This document shows, one piece after another, positions 1 through 6,226 of a stretch of 10,254 nt of DNA; positions within the stretch are counted from its first letter, which is position 1, and each line of letters opens with the position of its first letter. The DNA is from an uncultured Gammaproteobacteria bacterium (GTDB lineage Bacteria > Pseudomonadota > Gammaproteobacteria > Halothiobacillales > Halothiobacillaceae). The stretch is taken from NCBI GenBank assembly GCA_938004235.1, contig CALKWL010000109.1:1-10254 (forward strand), in the 5' to 3' direction. Under the pieces are notes generated by a model. The model had not been told where the DNA came from. It did no database searches and was given only the letters and a program-made list of their open reading frames with translations. Made by a program: the position numbers and the translations under genes.

Positions 1-51
1 TGGCACTTTGATGCCCGTCGTTTTCAACTTTGGACACCCAAGGAGGCCTGA
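1..51 (+). CDS. C-terminal end of an upstream gene (partial)
   Basis: Reading frame 1 is open from the left edge and stops with TGA at 49-51, giving 16 visible residues that end in WTPKEA. The stop lies two bases before the ATG of the AAA+ ATPase, and the strong ribosome binding site of that ATPase lies inside these last codons. This spacing is typical of co-transcribed, translationally coupled genes, which is the main reason to call it. Too little is visible to name a product. Frame 2 is also open here, so the frame choice rests only on the gene junction. Confidence 0.4.
   Translation, partial: WHFDARRFQLWTPKEA
40..46 (+). promoter_or_regulatory. Shine-Dalgarno site of the AAA+ ATPase gene
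   Basis: AAGGAGG is a near-perfect match to the anti-Shine-Dalgarno sequence and sits seven bases before the ATG at 54. It decides the start: the longer frame beginning at a TTG at position 30 would place this motif inside the coding region and has no comparable site upstream. Confidence 0.75.
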
Positions 52-53
52 GC

Positions 54-2312
54 ATGAAGGCATCGATCCAATCACTTCGTCCGGCGTCAGCGCGCTCATT
101 CTGGCTATCGAGCTTCGCTGATGTGCCTGCCCCCGTGCTGCGCACCGCACGCTATGTGCTGCAGATGATGGCGCGCTGCCCTGAGTTGCAGCGCCGCTTG
201 TCTGATGATGATTTTTTCGACGCAGCCTGGGATCTGTGTTCGCCCATCGTCGATCCACGTGTCATGGCAAAACTTCAGGCGGATTGCCTTCGACCGGGCG
301 TCGACGGTGACGCCGGCGTCTGTGATAACGATGGCAAGGAGGAGGGCTGGACGCGCCGACGCCGCCATCGGCAAACCGGCTCCTTGCTCAATGGCGTACC
401 TGGCGAACGGATGCGCGCCTTTCTGTCTGCGCGGTTCCGCGCGATTCCGGAAGCCTTGATCAAGCGTCTGGCCGCAGCTGACGCTGGCGGGCCAACGCAT
501 CCGTCGGTAGCGGTTCTCGCGCATAGCGCCGGACTTCAAGCCATTGAAACGGCCATTCTTGATTTGGTTGAGAAGAAGGCCACGGTGCCGAAATTTTCAG
601 TATTTCTGCGTGAGACGGGCACAGATTCCAGTCTTGGACACTACGCGTGTATATCCGCGGCGCTGGATGCGCCTGTGCGCGACTTGAAGCAGCTGTTTCA
701 TCATGCCGGCAGTTTGAGTGCGCTACGACTGGTTAAACAGGCGACCGGTCGGAGCGATCTTGAGGATTTCCTCGTTGCGGGCAGCCTCCTCGGCGAGATC
801 CTTTCGCTGGAACCTCAGACCGAGGCCGAGTTGATCGAGCAGATTATCGAGCCTTCGCGTCGGCCCGAGTGCGTGATCGATGATTTCCCGCATATGACAA
901 AAGATGTTCGACGTGTCGCCAGTGTCTTGAGCGCGGCCTGCCAAGGCGCTGTTCCGGGCGTGAACGCATTGTTCTATGGCATTCCCGGCACAGGTAAAAC
1001 ACAGCTTGCGCTGGCGCTTGCCGCGTCGGCCGGGCTGACGCCCGTGGCTGTACGAACGGCAGATTCCGACGGTGACGGTTTGCGCCGTGAGGGCCGCCTT
1101 GGGGCATATCTTCTCGTTCAACGCCTGTTCCGTGGCCGTAAGGACTGCGTCATCATCTTTGACGAGATCGAAGACGTCTTTAGTAGCCAAGACGAAAGCG
1201 TTTTCGCGTTTTTGATGGGCGCGGGTGCGAAAGCCGGTCGTGAAAAGGGCTGGATGAATCGCATGCTCGAAGAAAACCCCGTGCCTGCGATCTGGATCAC
1301 CAATGACGCATCGTCAATGGATTCGGCGTTCCTGCGCCGCTTCTTATTGCCGGTGGCATTCAAAACGCCGCCTCGCGCGGTGCGGCGAGACATAGCGGCG
1401 CGTTACCTGGGCCATGCCGTGCCATCAACCGCCGTGCTCGACGAGCTTGCGGCAGATAGCGCCCTGGTGCCTGCACAGTTCAGTGCGGCGCGTCGTTTGC
1501 TCGATCTTCAGCCCGACGCCGATCCCGCATTAGTGGTGCGTGAAGGTATTGCCGCGTCGCGTTCGCTCATCCACGGCGGTGCGATCCCGCGCGTGCGCAA
1601 ACCGGCGACCGTGTTTGATAGCGCGTACTTGAACCTCTCCGGTGGGGCGACGCCCGAGCAGATCGGCGATGCCTTGGAAAAAACCGGCCGTGGCAGCCTG
1701 TGTTTTTTTGGTCAGCCTGGCACCGGTAAAACCGAGTTTGCGCATGTGCTGGCTGACTTTTTAGGGCGAGAACTGGTCGTGCGCTCCAGCGCTGACTTGG
1801 TGTCGGCCTATGTGGGCGAAACCGAAAAGAATCTCGCCAAACTGTTCAATGATATCGACACCGAAAGCAGCGTGCTGTTTCTCGACGAGGTGGACAGTTT
1901 GCTGCGAGACCGTCGACAGGCACGGCACAGTTGGGAGATCACGCAGGTGAATCAGCTTCTGCAGCAGATGGAGTCTTTCCCGGGAGTGTTTATCGCCGCC
2001 ACCAACATGATGGCCAACCTCGATGCGGCCGCCATGCGGCGCTTCACCTTCAAGCTGGAGTTTCGTCCACTCACCTATGCGCAGCGCCTCGCGCTATTTG
2101 CTCGCGAAGCCTTGGGCGATGAGTCCTTGGCGGTGCAGCTACCTCCGCTGATTGCGCAAAAGCTCCGCGTACTGGAGCAACTCACCCCCGGCGATTTCGC
2201 CAACGTTGTACGCCAGCGCGATCTGCTTGGCGAGACCTTGCCGGTGGAGGAGTTCTTGCGTCGCTTGGTGGCCGAAATACGCTGGAAATCCGTTTCGGCC
2301 TCTGCTGCCTGA
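54..2312 (+). CDS. Dual-module AAA+ ATPase with unassigned helical N-terminus
   Basis: This 752-residue protein has two AAA+ modules. Residues 1 to about 290 match no family I know; they are Leu/Ala-rich and probably helical, with a basic RRRRHR patch near residue 103. Module 1 has Walker A GIPGTGKT (309-316), Walker B VIIFDEIED (366-374), a sensor-1-like WITND (414-418) and an arginine-finger-like RRF (428-430). Module 2 has Walker A GQPGTGKT (553-560), Walker B VLFLDEVD (607-614), sensor 1 AATN (648-651) and RRF (662-664). Both keep the catalytic glutamate, so both are probably active. The modules resemble the classic AAA clade (Vps4/FtsH/SpoVK-type), whose members form hexameric rings that remodel protein complexes; the substrate here is unknown. 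There is no signal peptide, membrane segment or protease domain, so it is probably cytosolic. Tight coupling to the gene ending at 51 suggests its partner lies upstream. The ATPase call is sure; the role is open. Confidence 0.93.
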   Translation: MKASIQSLRPASARSFWLSSFADVPAPVLRTARYVLQMMARCPELQRRLSDDDFFDAAWDLCSPIVDPRVMAKLQADCLRPGVDGDAGVCDNDGKEEGWTRRRRHRQTGSLLNGVPGERMRAFLSARFRAIPEALIKRLAAADAGGPTHPSVAVLAHSAGLQAIETAILDLVEKKATVPKFSVFLRETGTDSSLGHYACISAALDAPVRDLKQLFHHAGSLSALRLVKQATGRSDLEDFLVAGSLLGEILSLEPQTEAELIEQIIEPSRRPECVIDDFPHMTKDVRRVASVLSAACQGAVPGVNALFYGIPGTGKTQLALALAASAGLTPVAVRTADSDGDGLRREGRLGAYLLVQRLFRGRKDCVIIFDEIEDVFSSQDESVFAFLMGAGAKAGREKGWMNRMLEENPVPAIWITNDASSMDSAFLRRFLLPVAFKTPPRAVRRDIAARYLGHAVPSTAVLDELAADSALVPAQFSAARRLLDLQPDADPALVVREGIAASRSLIHGGAIPRVRKPATVFDSAYLNLSGGATPEQIGDALEKTGRGSLCFFGQPGTGKTEFAHVLADFLGRELVVRSSADLVSAYVGETEKNLAKLFNDIDTESSVLFLDEVDSLLRDRRQARHSWEITQVNQLLQQMESFPGVFIAATNMMANLDAAAMRRFTFKLEFRPLTYAQRLALFAREALGDESLAVQLPPLIAQKLRVLEQLTPGDFANVVRQRDLLGETLPVEEFLRRLVAEIRWKSVSASAA

Positions 2313-2424
2313 AGCCGGGCAAGCCCGCTGTCTGCCGGGCTGGAGCTATCACCTTGTGTGCGACTAACTATGTCGCATGCAAGGCGGACAATGAATACAT
2401 CGAACAAAACACAGGAGAAAGACG
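2313..2424 (+). other. Spacer with two small inverted repeats
   Basis: No gene is visible between the ATPase stop and the four-cysteine gene. AGCCCG (2322-2327) pairs with CGGGCT (2336-2341) around an eight-base loop. GCCGGGC also occurs twice as a direct repeat (2314-2320 and 2334-2340). No T-run follows, so this is not a standard rho-independent terminator. Downstream, TGCGAC (2359-2364) pairs with GTCGCA (2372-2377) across a seven-base AT-rich spacer, a geometry that would suit a repressor operator. I found no convincing -35/-10 pair, so the small gene may be read through from the ATPase operon or use a weak promoter. Confidence 0.35.
2413..2418 (+). promoter_or_regulatory. Ribosome binding site of the four-cysteine small gene
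   Basis: AGGAGA, with AGGAG ending seven bases before the ATG at 2425, is close to ideal in sequence and spacing. It is the strongest argument that the 69-codon frame is a real gene and that it starts at 2425. Confidence 0.7.
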
Positions 2425-2634
2425 ATGCCCGTATTTGGAAGTGCTACCCGGTTGTGCGCCACGTGCTCCCGCTGGGGCGGCCCTCGCGATCCCGGTCGAA
2501 TTTTTCCTGCGCCATTTGTATGGGTGACGGATCTGAACGCAAAGGGGATCTGCTTCGGCGGCGCCTTTTTTAACATGCCAATGTCTCACTCGGCAGTGTG
2601 CGGCAAGTACCTGAAGTGGGAGGTGTTGCGCTAG
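2425..2634 (+). CDS. Small four-cysteine (zinc-ribbon-like) hypothetical protein
   Basis: The 69-residue product has cysteines at 11, 14, 43 and 59 in the pattern CxxC-x28-C-x15-C. The first pair reads CATCSRWGGPRDP; the rest includes VWVTDLNAKGICFGG and ends CGKYLKWEVLR. From memory, this layout (CxxCxxWxGxR, then a GxC motif and a last Cys followed by a KW motif) resembles short uncharacterised proteins common in mobile and accessory regions. Four spaced cysteines suggest one structural zinc site, but that is inference. Size, lack of a signal peptide and lack of membrane segments point to a cytosolic protein, perhaps a regulator or an adaptor. It follows the AAA+ ATPase by 112 bases on the same strand. 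No function can be assigned. Confidence 0.75.
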   Translation: MPVFGSATRLCATCSRWGGPRDPGRIFPAPFVWVTDLNAKGICFGGAFFNMPMSHSAVCGKYLKWEVLR

Positions 2635-2734
2635 GGGGAAGAGATGGCCAGCCGCTTTGGCCCTTCTGATACGTGGGCGCCAGAGAAAGGGGGGGCTCTC
2701 AGTGGCCGTCCCTACTGCCGTCATAAACCTCAGG

Positions 2735-2767
2735 CTGGAAAAAGCAGGCGGTTTGTGCCGTTTCCAG
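2735..2767 (+). repeat. Imperfect hairpin, 7-bp outer stem
   Basis: CTGGAAA (2735-2741) pairs with TTTCCAG (2761-2767). Inside it, CGG (2749-2751) pairs with CCG (2758-2760) around a six-base loop, leaving a seven-base bulge on the 5' side. The pairing is seen directly; folding in vivo is inferred. No poly-T tract follows. Confidence 0.4.
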
Positions 2768-2774
2768 GGCTATG

Positions 2775-2830
2775 GCTAGTTGTCGCTGGTCCGACGGAAA
2801 GGACGTCGCGCATGCGCAGAGCCAACTAGC
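2775..2830. repeat. 8-bp inverted repeat enclosing two further dyads
   Basis: GCTAGTTG (2775-2782) and CAACTAGC (2823-2830) are perfect inverted repeats 40 bases apart. Between them lie CGACG-N7-CGTCG (2792-2808) and the palindrome GCGCATGCGC (2808-2817). The nesting would allow a cloverleaf-like RNA or a cruciform. Alternatively it could be a protein-binding site such as a recombination site; no integrase or relaxase gene is in the window to support that. Confidence 0.4.
2808..2817. repeat. Perfect 10-bp palindrome
   Basis: GCGCATGCGC is self-complementary and lies within the loop of the 8-bp inverted repeat at 2775-2830. A 10-bp GC-rich palindrome alone can arise by chance; its position inside the nested structure is the reason to note it. 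Confidence 0.5.
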
Positions 2831-2844
2831 TGTCTCTTTGTCGA

Positions 2845-4341
2845 TCACTGTCGAAGTGTTGTCGGCTGCCCGGAAAAAACCGACCACAACCGCACCATAG
2901 CGAAAGTGTCGAGCGCACAGTATCCGAGGAGTTGTTCTTCAATCTCGGCTCGTCGGTGTGTGGTGGTGTCGGCGGAAATCGCTTCAAGGAAGGCCGTCAT
3001 TGCCATTCCCCCATCCTGGACCCCGGTGAGGTCGTCATAGCGCAATTCCGGGCATGCGGCGGGGAGGACCTTTTTGATGCTCCAGCTTCCGTGCTGGCTG
3101 GGGTGGTAAAAAAACTCTCGTGCGATCGGCAGGAGGTCGACAACACGCGTGTTTATGGCCAGTAGTGCGTCAGCAAACTGCGGCAAGCGCTCACTCAGTT
3201 CTCGGATGCGTGCGGTTTCGAAGCCTGCGTTGTAGACGTAGATTGGACCGGCTATGCCACACGCGGCAATTAGCGCTTCGGAAAAGGCTGCCGATGGGTC
3301 GTCGCCAGATAGGTCGAGAAAAGCGTGTTGGCCAAGTTCTCCTGCTTCATTAAGCGTGTGTACGCTGAACTGGAAGGTGATTTGTTGGTATGGCCGGGTG
3401 CCTCGCCAGATGGGCACGGCGAACTGAATGGTTTCGAAGTCCATGAAATAGGCCGGCAGGCTATGGCTGGCCAAGGCTTGCGCGGCACCGGTCGCGTCAA
3501 AATAGGGCTCGCCAGTCAGCGTGACAGCCTTGACTCTTTGCTGGCGTGCGTTGAGCAGGGCGTCAGGCACTTCGCTGAGATCTCTCCAGCCGTGCTTCTG
3601 GATTTCGCCTTGCAGCGTATTGCTCAGTTTTCCGGGCAGCCAGTTAATCGGGTGTTCGGCCTGCGGCTCCTGGCTGGTGCAGTAAGTCAAGAAACTGCAT
3701 TCATACGGGGTGCTGCAGTGCTTGCCCGTGCAAATGTCAGGCGCGGCGTCGTTGGCAACGACGGCGCTTGCCTCGGCGATCCAAGTGGCAGCTTCGGTGT
3801 GTCGAGCGAACGCCTCTGCGGTCAAGTCTTCTTCGACGAGAAGGCCTTGATAATCCGCGTTGCCGGGATAGACCCATTGGTTGTCAATATGGGCGAGTGC
3901 AATTCCAGTTAGCGGCAGGCCGGCCGAGCGCGCGATGTAGGTTTGCACTGCAATGTCGTCGCGGTGGTAGTCCTTGACCGAGGTGGAGGATTTGACTTCA
4001 ACCATGCGCCAACTGTCAGGCGCGACAGGCAGCAGTACATCGGCAAATGCGAGCGCGGCATTGGCACGAAAACCGGCCTCGAAAATGGGCTGCCGATGCT
4101 CAAGGAGTTCCCGGCTGCGTGCAAATGCTGCGTCGAAGCCTTCGATTTGTAGGTCGATTAGATGCCCCGTGAGCTCCGGGTCGTAGATCTGGCGGGCGAT
4201 GTCGCCCACTTGATGCCCAATAGCGAAGCTCGTTTGCGTGGCAGCTGTGTCTTCACGCAGTTCAGGGCGGTGCACCTCTAGCCAAAGTCGTTTGGCACAC
4301 TGGCGGTATGCGAGGATCTTCGATTTTGACAGGGTACGCAT
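2845..4341 (-). CDS. DUF2779 protein: Cas4-like PD-(D/E)XK nuclease fused to DEDDy exonuclease
   Basis: The 498-residue product has two nuclease halves. The N-terminal half starts LSKSKILAYRQCAKRLWL, as in Cas4/RecB-type PD-(D/E)XK proteins. Candidate catalytic residues are D101 and E115-V-K117 (FADVLL, then VEVKSS). C15 with a cluster at C204, C209, C215 and C221 is the arrangement that holds a 4Fe-4S cluster in Cas4/AddB-like nucleases; the spacing is wider than usual. The C-terminal half is the DUF2779 region, an RNase H-like 3'-5' exonuclease: D301-F-E303 in YFMDFETI, NAGFE (371-375), D402 in VVDLLP, and Y474xxxD478, the DEDDy signature. The protein probably degrades or trims DNA ends; substrate and polarity are inferred. 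It is divergent from the NERD helicase gene across a shared 173-bp spacer, which suggests co-regulation. ATG 4341 is chosen because it directly precedes the conserved N-terminal motif. No strong ribosome binding site is seen (AGGA about ten bases upstream). Confidence 0.92.
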   Translation of the reverse strand: MRTLSKSKILAYRQCAKRLWLEVHRPELREDTAATQTSFAIGHQVGDIARQIYDPELTGHLIDLQIEGFDAAFARSRELLEHRQPIFEAGFRANAALAFADVLLPVAPDSWRMVEVKSSTSVKDYHRDDIAVQTYIARSAGLPLTGIALAHIDNQWVYPGNADYQGLLVEEDLTAEAFARHTEAATWIAEASAVVANDAAPDICTGKHCSTPYECSFLTYCTSQEPQAEHPINWLPGKLSNTLQGEIQKHGWRDLSEVPDALLNARQQRVKAVTLTGEPYFDATGAAQALASHSLPAYFMDFETIQFAVPIWRGTRPYQQITFQFSVHTLNEAGELGQHAFLDLSGDDPSAAFSEALIAACGIAGPIYVYNAGFETARIRELSERLPQFADALLAINTRVVDLLPIAREFFYHPSQHGSWSIKKVLPAACPELRYDDLTGVQDGGMAMTAFLEAISADTTTHRRAEIEEQLLGYCALDTFAMVRLWSVFSGQPTTLRQ

Positions 4342-4390
4342 GGGCTGTTGGTCCTGGTTGCTTGCACCTTTGCTTATGTTGTAGGGGCAG

Positions 4391-4417
4391 GTTCAAATGC
4401 ACAAGTGGTAATTGAAC
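4391..4417. promoter_or_regulatory. Dyad in the divergent control region (candidate operator)
   Basis: GTTCAA (4391-4396) and TTGAAC (4412-4417) are perfect 6-bp inverted half-sites whose starts are 21 bp apart, about two helical turns. Near the same centre, CAC (4400-4402) and GTG (4405-4407) form an inner dyad. This suits a dimeric repressor or activator. It lies between the divergent DUF2779 and NERD-helicase genes, so one protein could control both. No regulator gene is visible in the window, and chance occurrence is possible. Confidence 0.35.
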
Positions 4418-4465
4418 TTTCATCCGTTGCCGGTATTTGTGGTGGCCGTCAGCGTGCGTTTAGGC

Positions 4466-4497
4466 TTGCAAACGGGGTACGCTTCACGTTCTACAAT
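4466..4497 (+). promoter_or_regulatory. Weak candidate sigma70 promoter for the NERD helicase gene
   Basis: TACAAT (4492-4497) matches five of six bases of the -10 consensus, and TTGCAA (4466-4471) resembles a -35 box. The 20-base spacer is longer than the usual 16-18. If the -10 is real, transcription would start about ten bases before the ATG at 4515, giving a very short leader with no Shine-Dalgarno site. Confidence 0.25.
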
Positions 4498-4514
4498 GAC
4501 CACCACATTCGCAT

Positions 4515-6149
4515 ATGGCAAAAACACACCCAGATGGTTGGCAGTCGCTTGAAGTGACCGGCGCTCGCCAGCGCGAGATCGAGACCCTGGCGGTGTTGGC
4601 CAAGTCGCTGCCTGAGGACTACACGGTCTATCACTCGATCCACTGGAGTACCCTGGAGCGTGGGCATTCGGTGTACGGCGAGGTCGACTTTGTCGTCGTG
4701 AATAACGCGGGGAGTGTGCTGCTGATTGAGCAGAAGTCGGGCTTCCTTGATGAGACCGCCGATGGTTTGGTCAAGCGTTACGGTGGAAAGACCAAGTCGG
4801 TTGCTGCGCAGGTGTCGCGCAGTCTGCATGCTTTTCAGAGCAAGTTGCAGCGCATGCTGGGTGCCGACACGGTGTGGATTGACTATCTGTTCTACTGCCC
4901 CGACTACCATGTGAAAGCGGTGCACGCGGCGGGCATCGAAGCGGGTCGAATAGTCGATGCTTCGACGCGCGGTGATCTGGCCCGGATTATTCAAGCGACG
5001 TTCCCGCCTGGAGAGCAAGAACTGAAAGCGCAGAAGGTGCATCGATTCTTGCGTGACGAGCTTCAGCTTGAAACGGATGTCAGCGCGATGATGGGGCAGG
5101 CGCGCAACATGGTCGCTAGGGTGTCGGGCGGCTTGGCTCATTGGGCGCGCAAGCTGACTTTTTCGCCCTATCGACTGCGAGTGACTGGCACGGCAGGCTC
5201 GGGAAAAACACAGCTCGCGCTAGCTGAATTCCGGGCAGCGATTGAAGCAGGGCTGCGGCCGCTGTACGTATGCTACAACCGGCCACTGGCCGATCATTTC
5301 AGTGCGATCGCTCCCGGTGGCGGGGTCGCCTGCACCTTCCATATGTTGTGTGATCTGCACCTCCAAGCCCATGGCGTGCAGACCGACTTCGCGACACCGG
5401 GGGTATTTGAGCAGCTGATCAATCGGGCCTTGGACAGGATGCCGCTTCCAAACTTTCGGTTTGATACGGTCATCGTCGATGAAGGGCAGGACTTTTCCGA
5501 ATTGTGGCGAGATGGCGTGCTGCGCCATGCCAAGGACGACGCGCGCGTCATCTGGCTGGAAGACCCGATGCAGAACCTCTATGCACGGCCCCCCGTCTCG
5601 CTGCCGGACTGGGTTGGTATTCGCTCTGAGGCGAACTACCGAAGTCCGCGCGCCATTGTCCGGTTTCTTCAATGCATCCTTCCCGACGACGTTCGCATCG
5701 AAGCGCAGTCACCGATCGATTCGGCGGAGGTGGAAATCCTCACCTACAGCACGTCGGGTGAGCTGCTTGAACGCATGAGTGAAGCGCTGCGGCGAACTTA
5801 TGCAGCGGGCTTTCGCAAAGAAGATGTCGCCATCGTGACCTTTCGTGGCCGGGAGAATTCGGCGCTCTCGCCCTTTGATCGCATCGGTCAGAACAAACTT
5901 CGCAGCTTCACCGGTCGTTACGACCTGCTCGGGCAGCCAGAGTTTACAGACGGTGATGTGTTGATCGAGTCGGTCTATCGGTTCAAAGGGCAGTCCGTGC
6001 CAGCCGTCATCCTCGCCGAGGTTGATTTCGAGTCACTCGACGACTGCGCCGTGCGCAAGCTATTTGTTGGCGCAACGCGCGCCAGCTTGCACCTGACGCT
6101 GGTCATCAGCGAAAGGGCCGCGGAGGTGTTGCTGAAGCGATTGGGGTAG
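4515..6149 (+). CDS. NERD-domain nuclease fused to UvrD-like SF1 helicase
   Basis: The 544-residue product begins with a NERD (nuclease-related) domain at about 16-150: E21, GEVDF with E56 and D58, and IEQKSG with E72-x-K74, the PD-(D/E)XK-type active site. The SF1 helicase part follows: Walker A GTAGSGKT (225-232), Walker B VDEGQDF (321-327), a motif III-like WLEDPMQNLY (347-356), motif IV NYRSP (374-378), motif V YRFKGQ (488-493) and motif VI KLFVGATRA (515-523). It should unwind DNA using ATP, with cutting by the NERD domain; both activities are inferred from the motifs. At 544 residues it is compact compared with UvrD/Rep, with short accessory subdomains. An in-frame TGA at 4497 rules out a longer frame, so ATG 4515 is the start even though no Shine-Dalgarno sequence precedes it. 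It is divergent from DUF2779 and convergent, 77 bases apart, with a DUF262 gene. NERD-helicases are known in phage defence (for example Nhi of Staphylococcus), but orthology is not claimed. Confidence 0.93.
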   Translation: MAKTHPDGWQSLEVTGARQREIETLAVLAKSLPEDYTVYHSIHWSTLERGHSVYGEVDFVVVNNAGSVLLIEQKSGFLDETADGLVKRYGGKTKSVAAQVSRSLHAFQSKLQRMLGADTVWIDYLFYCPDYHVKAVHAAGIEAGRIVDASTRGDLARIIQATFPPGEQELKAQKVHRFLRDELQLETDVSAMMGQARNMVARVSGGLAHWARKLTFSPYRLRVTGTAGSGKTQLALAEFRAAIEAGLRPLYVCYNRPLADHFSAIAPGGGVACTFHMLCDLHLQAHGVQTDFATPGVFEQLINRALDRMPLPNFRFDTVIVDEGQDFSELWRDGVLRHAKDDARVIWLEDPMQNLYARPPVSLPDWVGIRSEANYRSPRAIVRFLQCILPDDVRIEAQSPIDSAEVEILTYSTSGELLERMSEALRRTYAAGFRKEDVAIVTFRGRENSALSPFDRIGQNKLRSFTGRYDLLGQPEFTDGDVLIESVYRFKGQSVPAVILAEVDFESLDDCAVRKLFVGATRASLHLTLVISERAAEVLLKRLG

Positions 6150-6226
6150 TGCCTTGGGCGTTTTTGCAACGTGAATGATCCTTTAGCGGCTCATGTTTCC
6201 TTAGCGAGCCACTGAAGGTTCGCCTC

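Larger units (their letters stand above)
2635..2844. other. Gene-poor spacer between converging genes, rich in inverted repeats
   Basis: These 210 bases separate the four-cysteine gene from the converging DUF2779 gene. No open frame in them convinces me. They contain three dyads, listed separately (2735-2767, 2775-2830 and 2808-2817), plus CGACG/CGTCG at 2792-2796 and 2804-2808. None is followed by a clean T-run on either strand. The region could encode a structured untranslated tail or small RNA, or be a site bound by a recombinase or regulator. Nothing in the sequence decides between these. Confidence 0.4.

Noticed and set aside
30..53. TTG start that would extend the AAA+ ATPase by eight residues
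   Set aside because: The AAGGAGG site at 40-46 lies inside that extension and is ideally placed for the ATG at 54.
2557..2572. GGCGGCGCC followed by six T's, resembling a rho-independent terminator
   Set aside because: The stem is only about 3 bp with no proper loop, and the site is inside the four-cysteine coding sequence, where the T-run encodes Phe-Phe.
2644..2829. A 61-codon frame on the + strand, nine bases after the small-gene stop, preceded by a purine-rich GGGGGAAGAG
   Set aside because: The product is a low-information, Arg/Gly/Pro-rich sequence with no motif I recognise, it overlaps the nested inverted repeats, and other frames are open across the same stretch. The purine-rich lead keeps it possible (about 0.2).
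2772..2900. A 42-codon + strand frame (starting MASCRWSDGKDVAHAQ) running into the 3' end of the DUF2779 gene
   Set aside because: Its composition is protein-like, but it has no good ribosome binding site, conflicts with the overlapping 61-codon frame, and ends inside the opposing gene. It could be a remnant of an older gene; not supported enough to list.
3325..3912. A 195-codon + strand frame opposite the DUF2779 gene
   Set aside because: It is antisense to conserved DUF2779 motifs, has no family signature and is best explained as a codon-bias shadow.
4491..5141. A 216-codon minus-strand frame opposite the helicase gene
   Set aside because: It is antisense to the clearly coding NERD domain, shows no domain, and its His/Arg/Leu-rich composition is that of a GC-rich antisense shadow.
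6188..6210. GGCTC/GAGCC hairpin in the spacer between the converging helicase and DUF262 genes
   Set aside because: The 5-bp stem has a 13-base loop and no T-run on either strand, so I do not call a terminator although one would be expected here.
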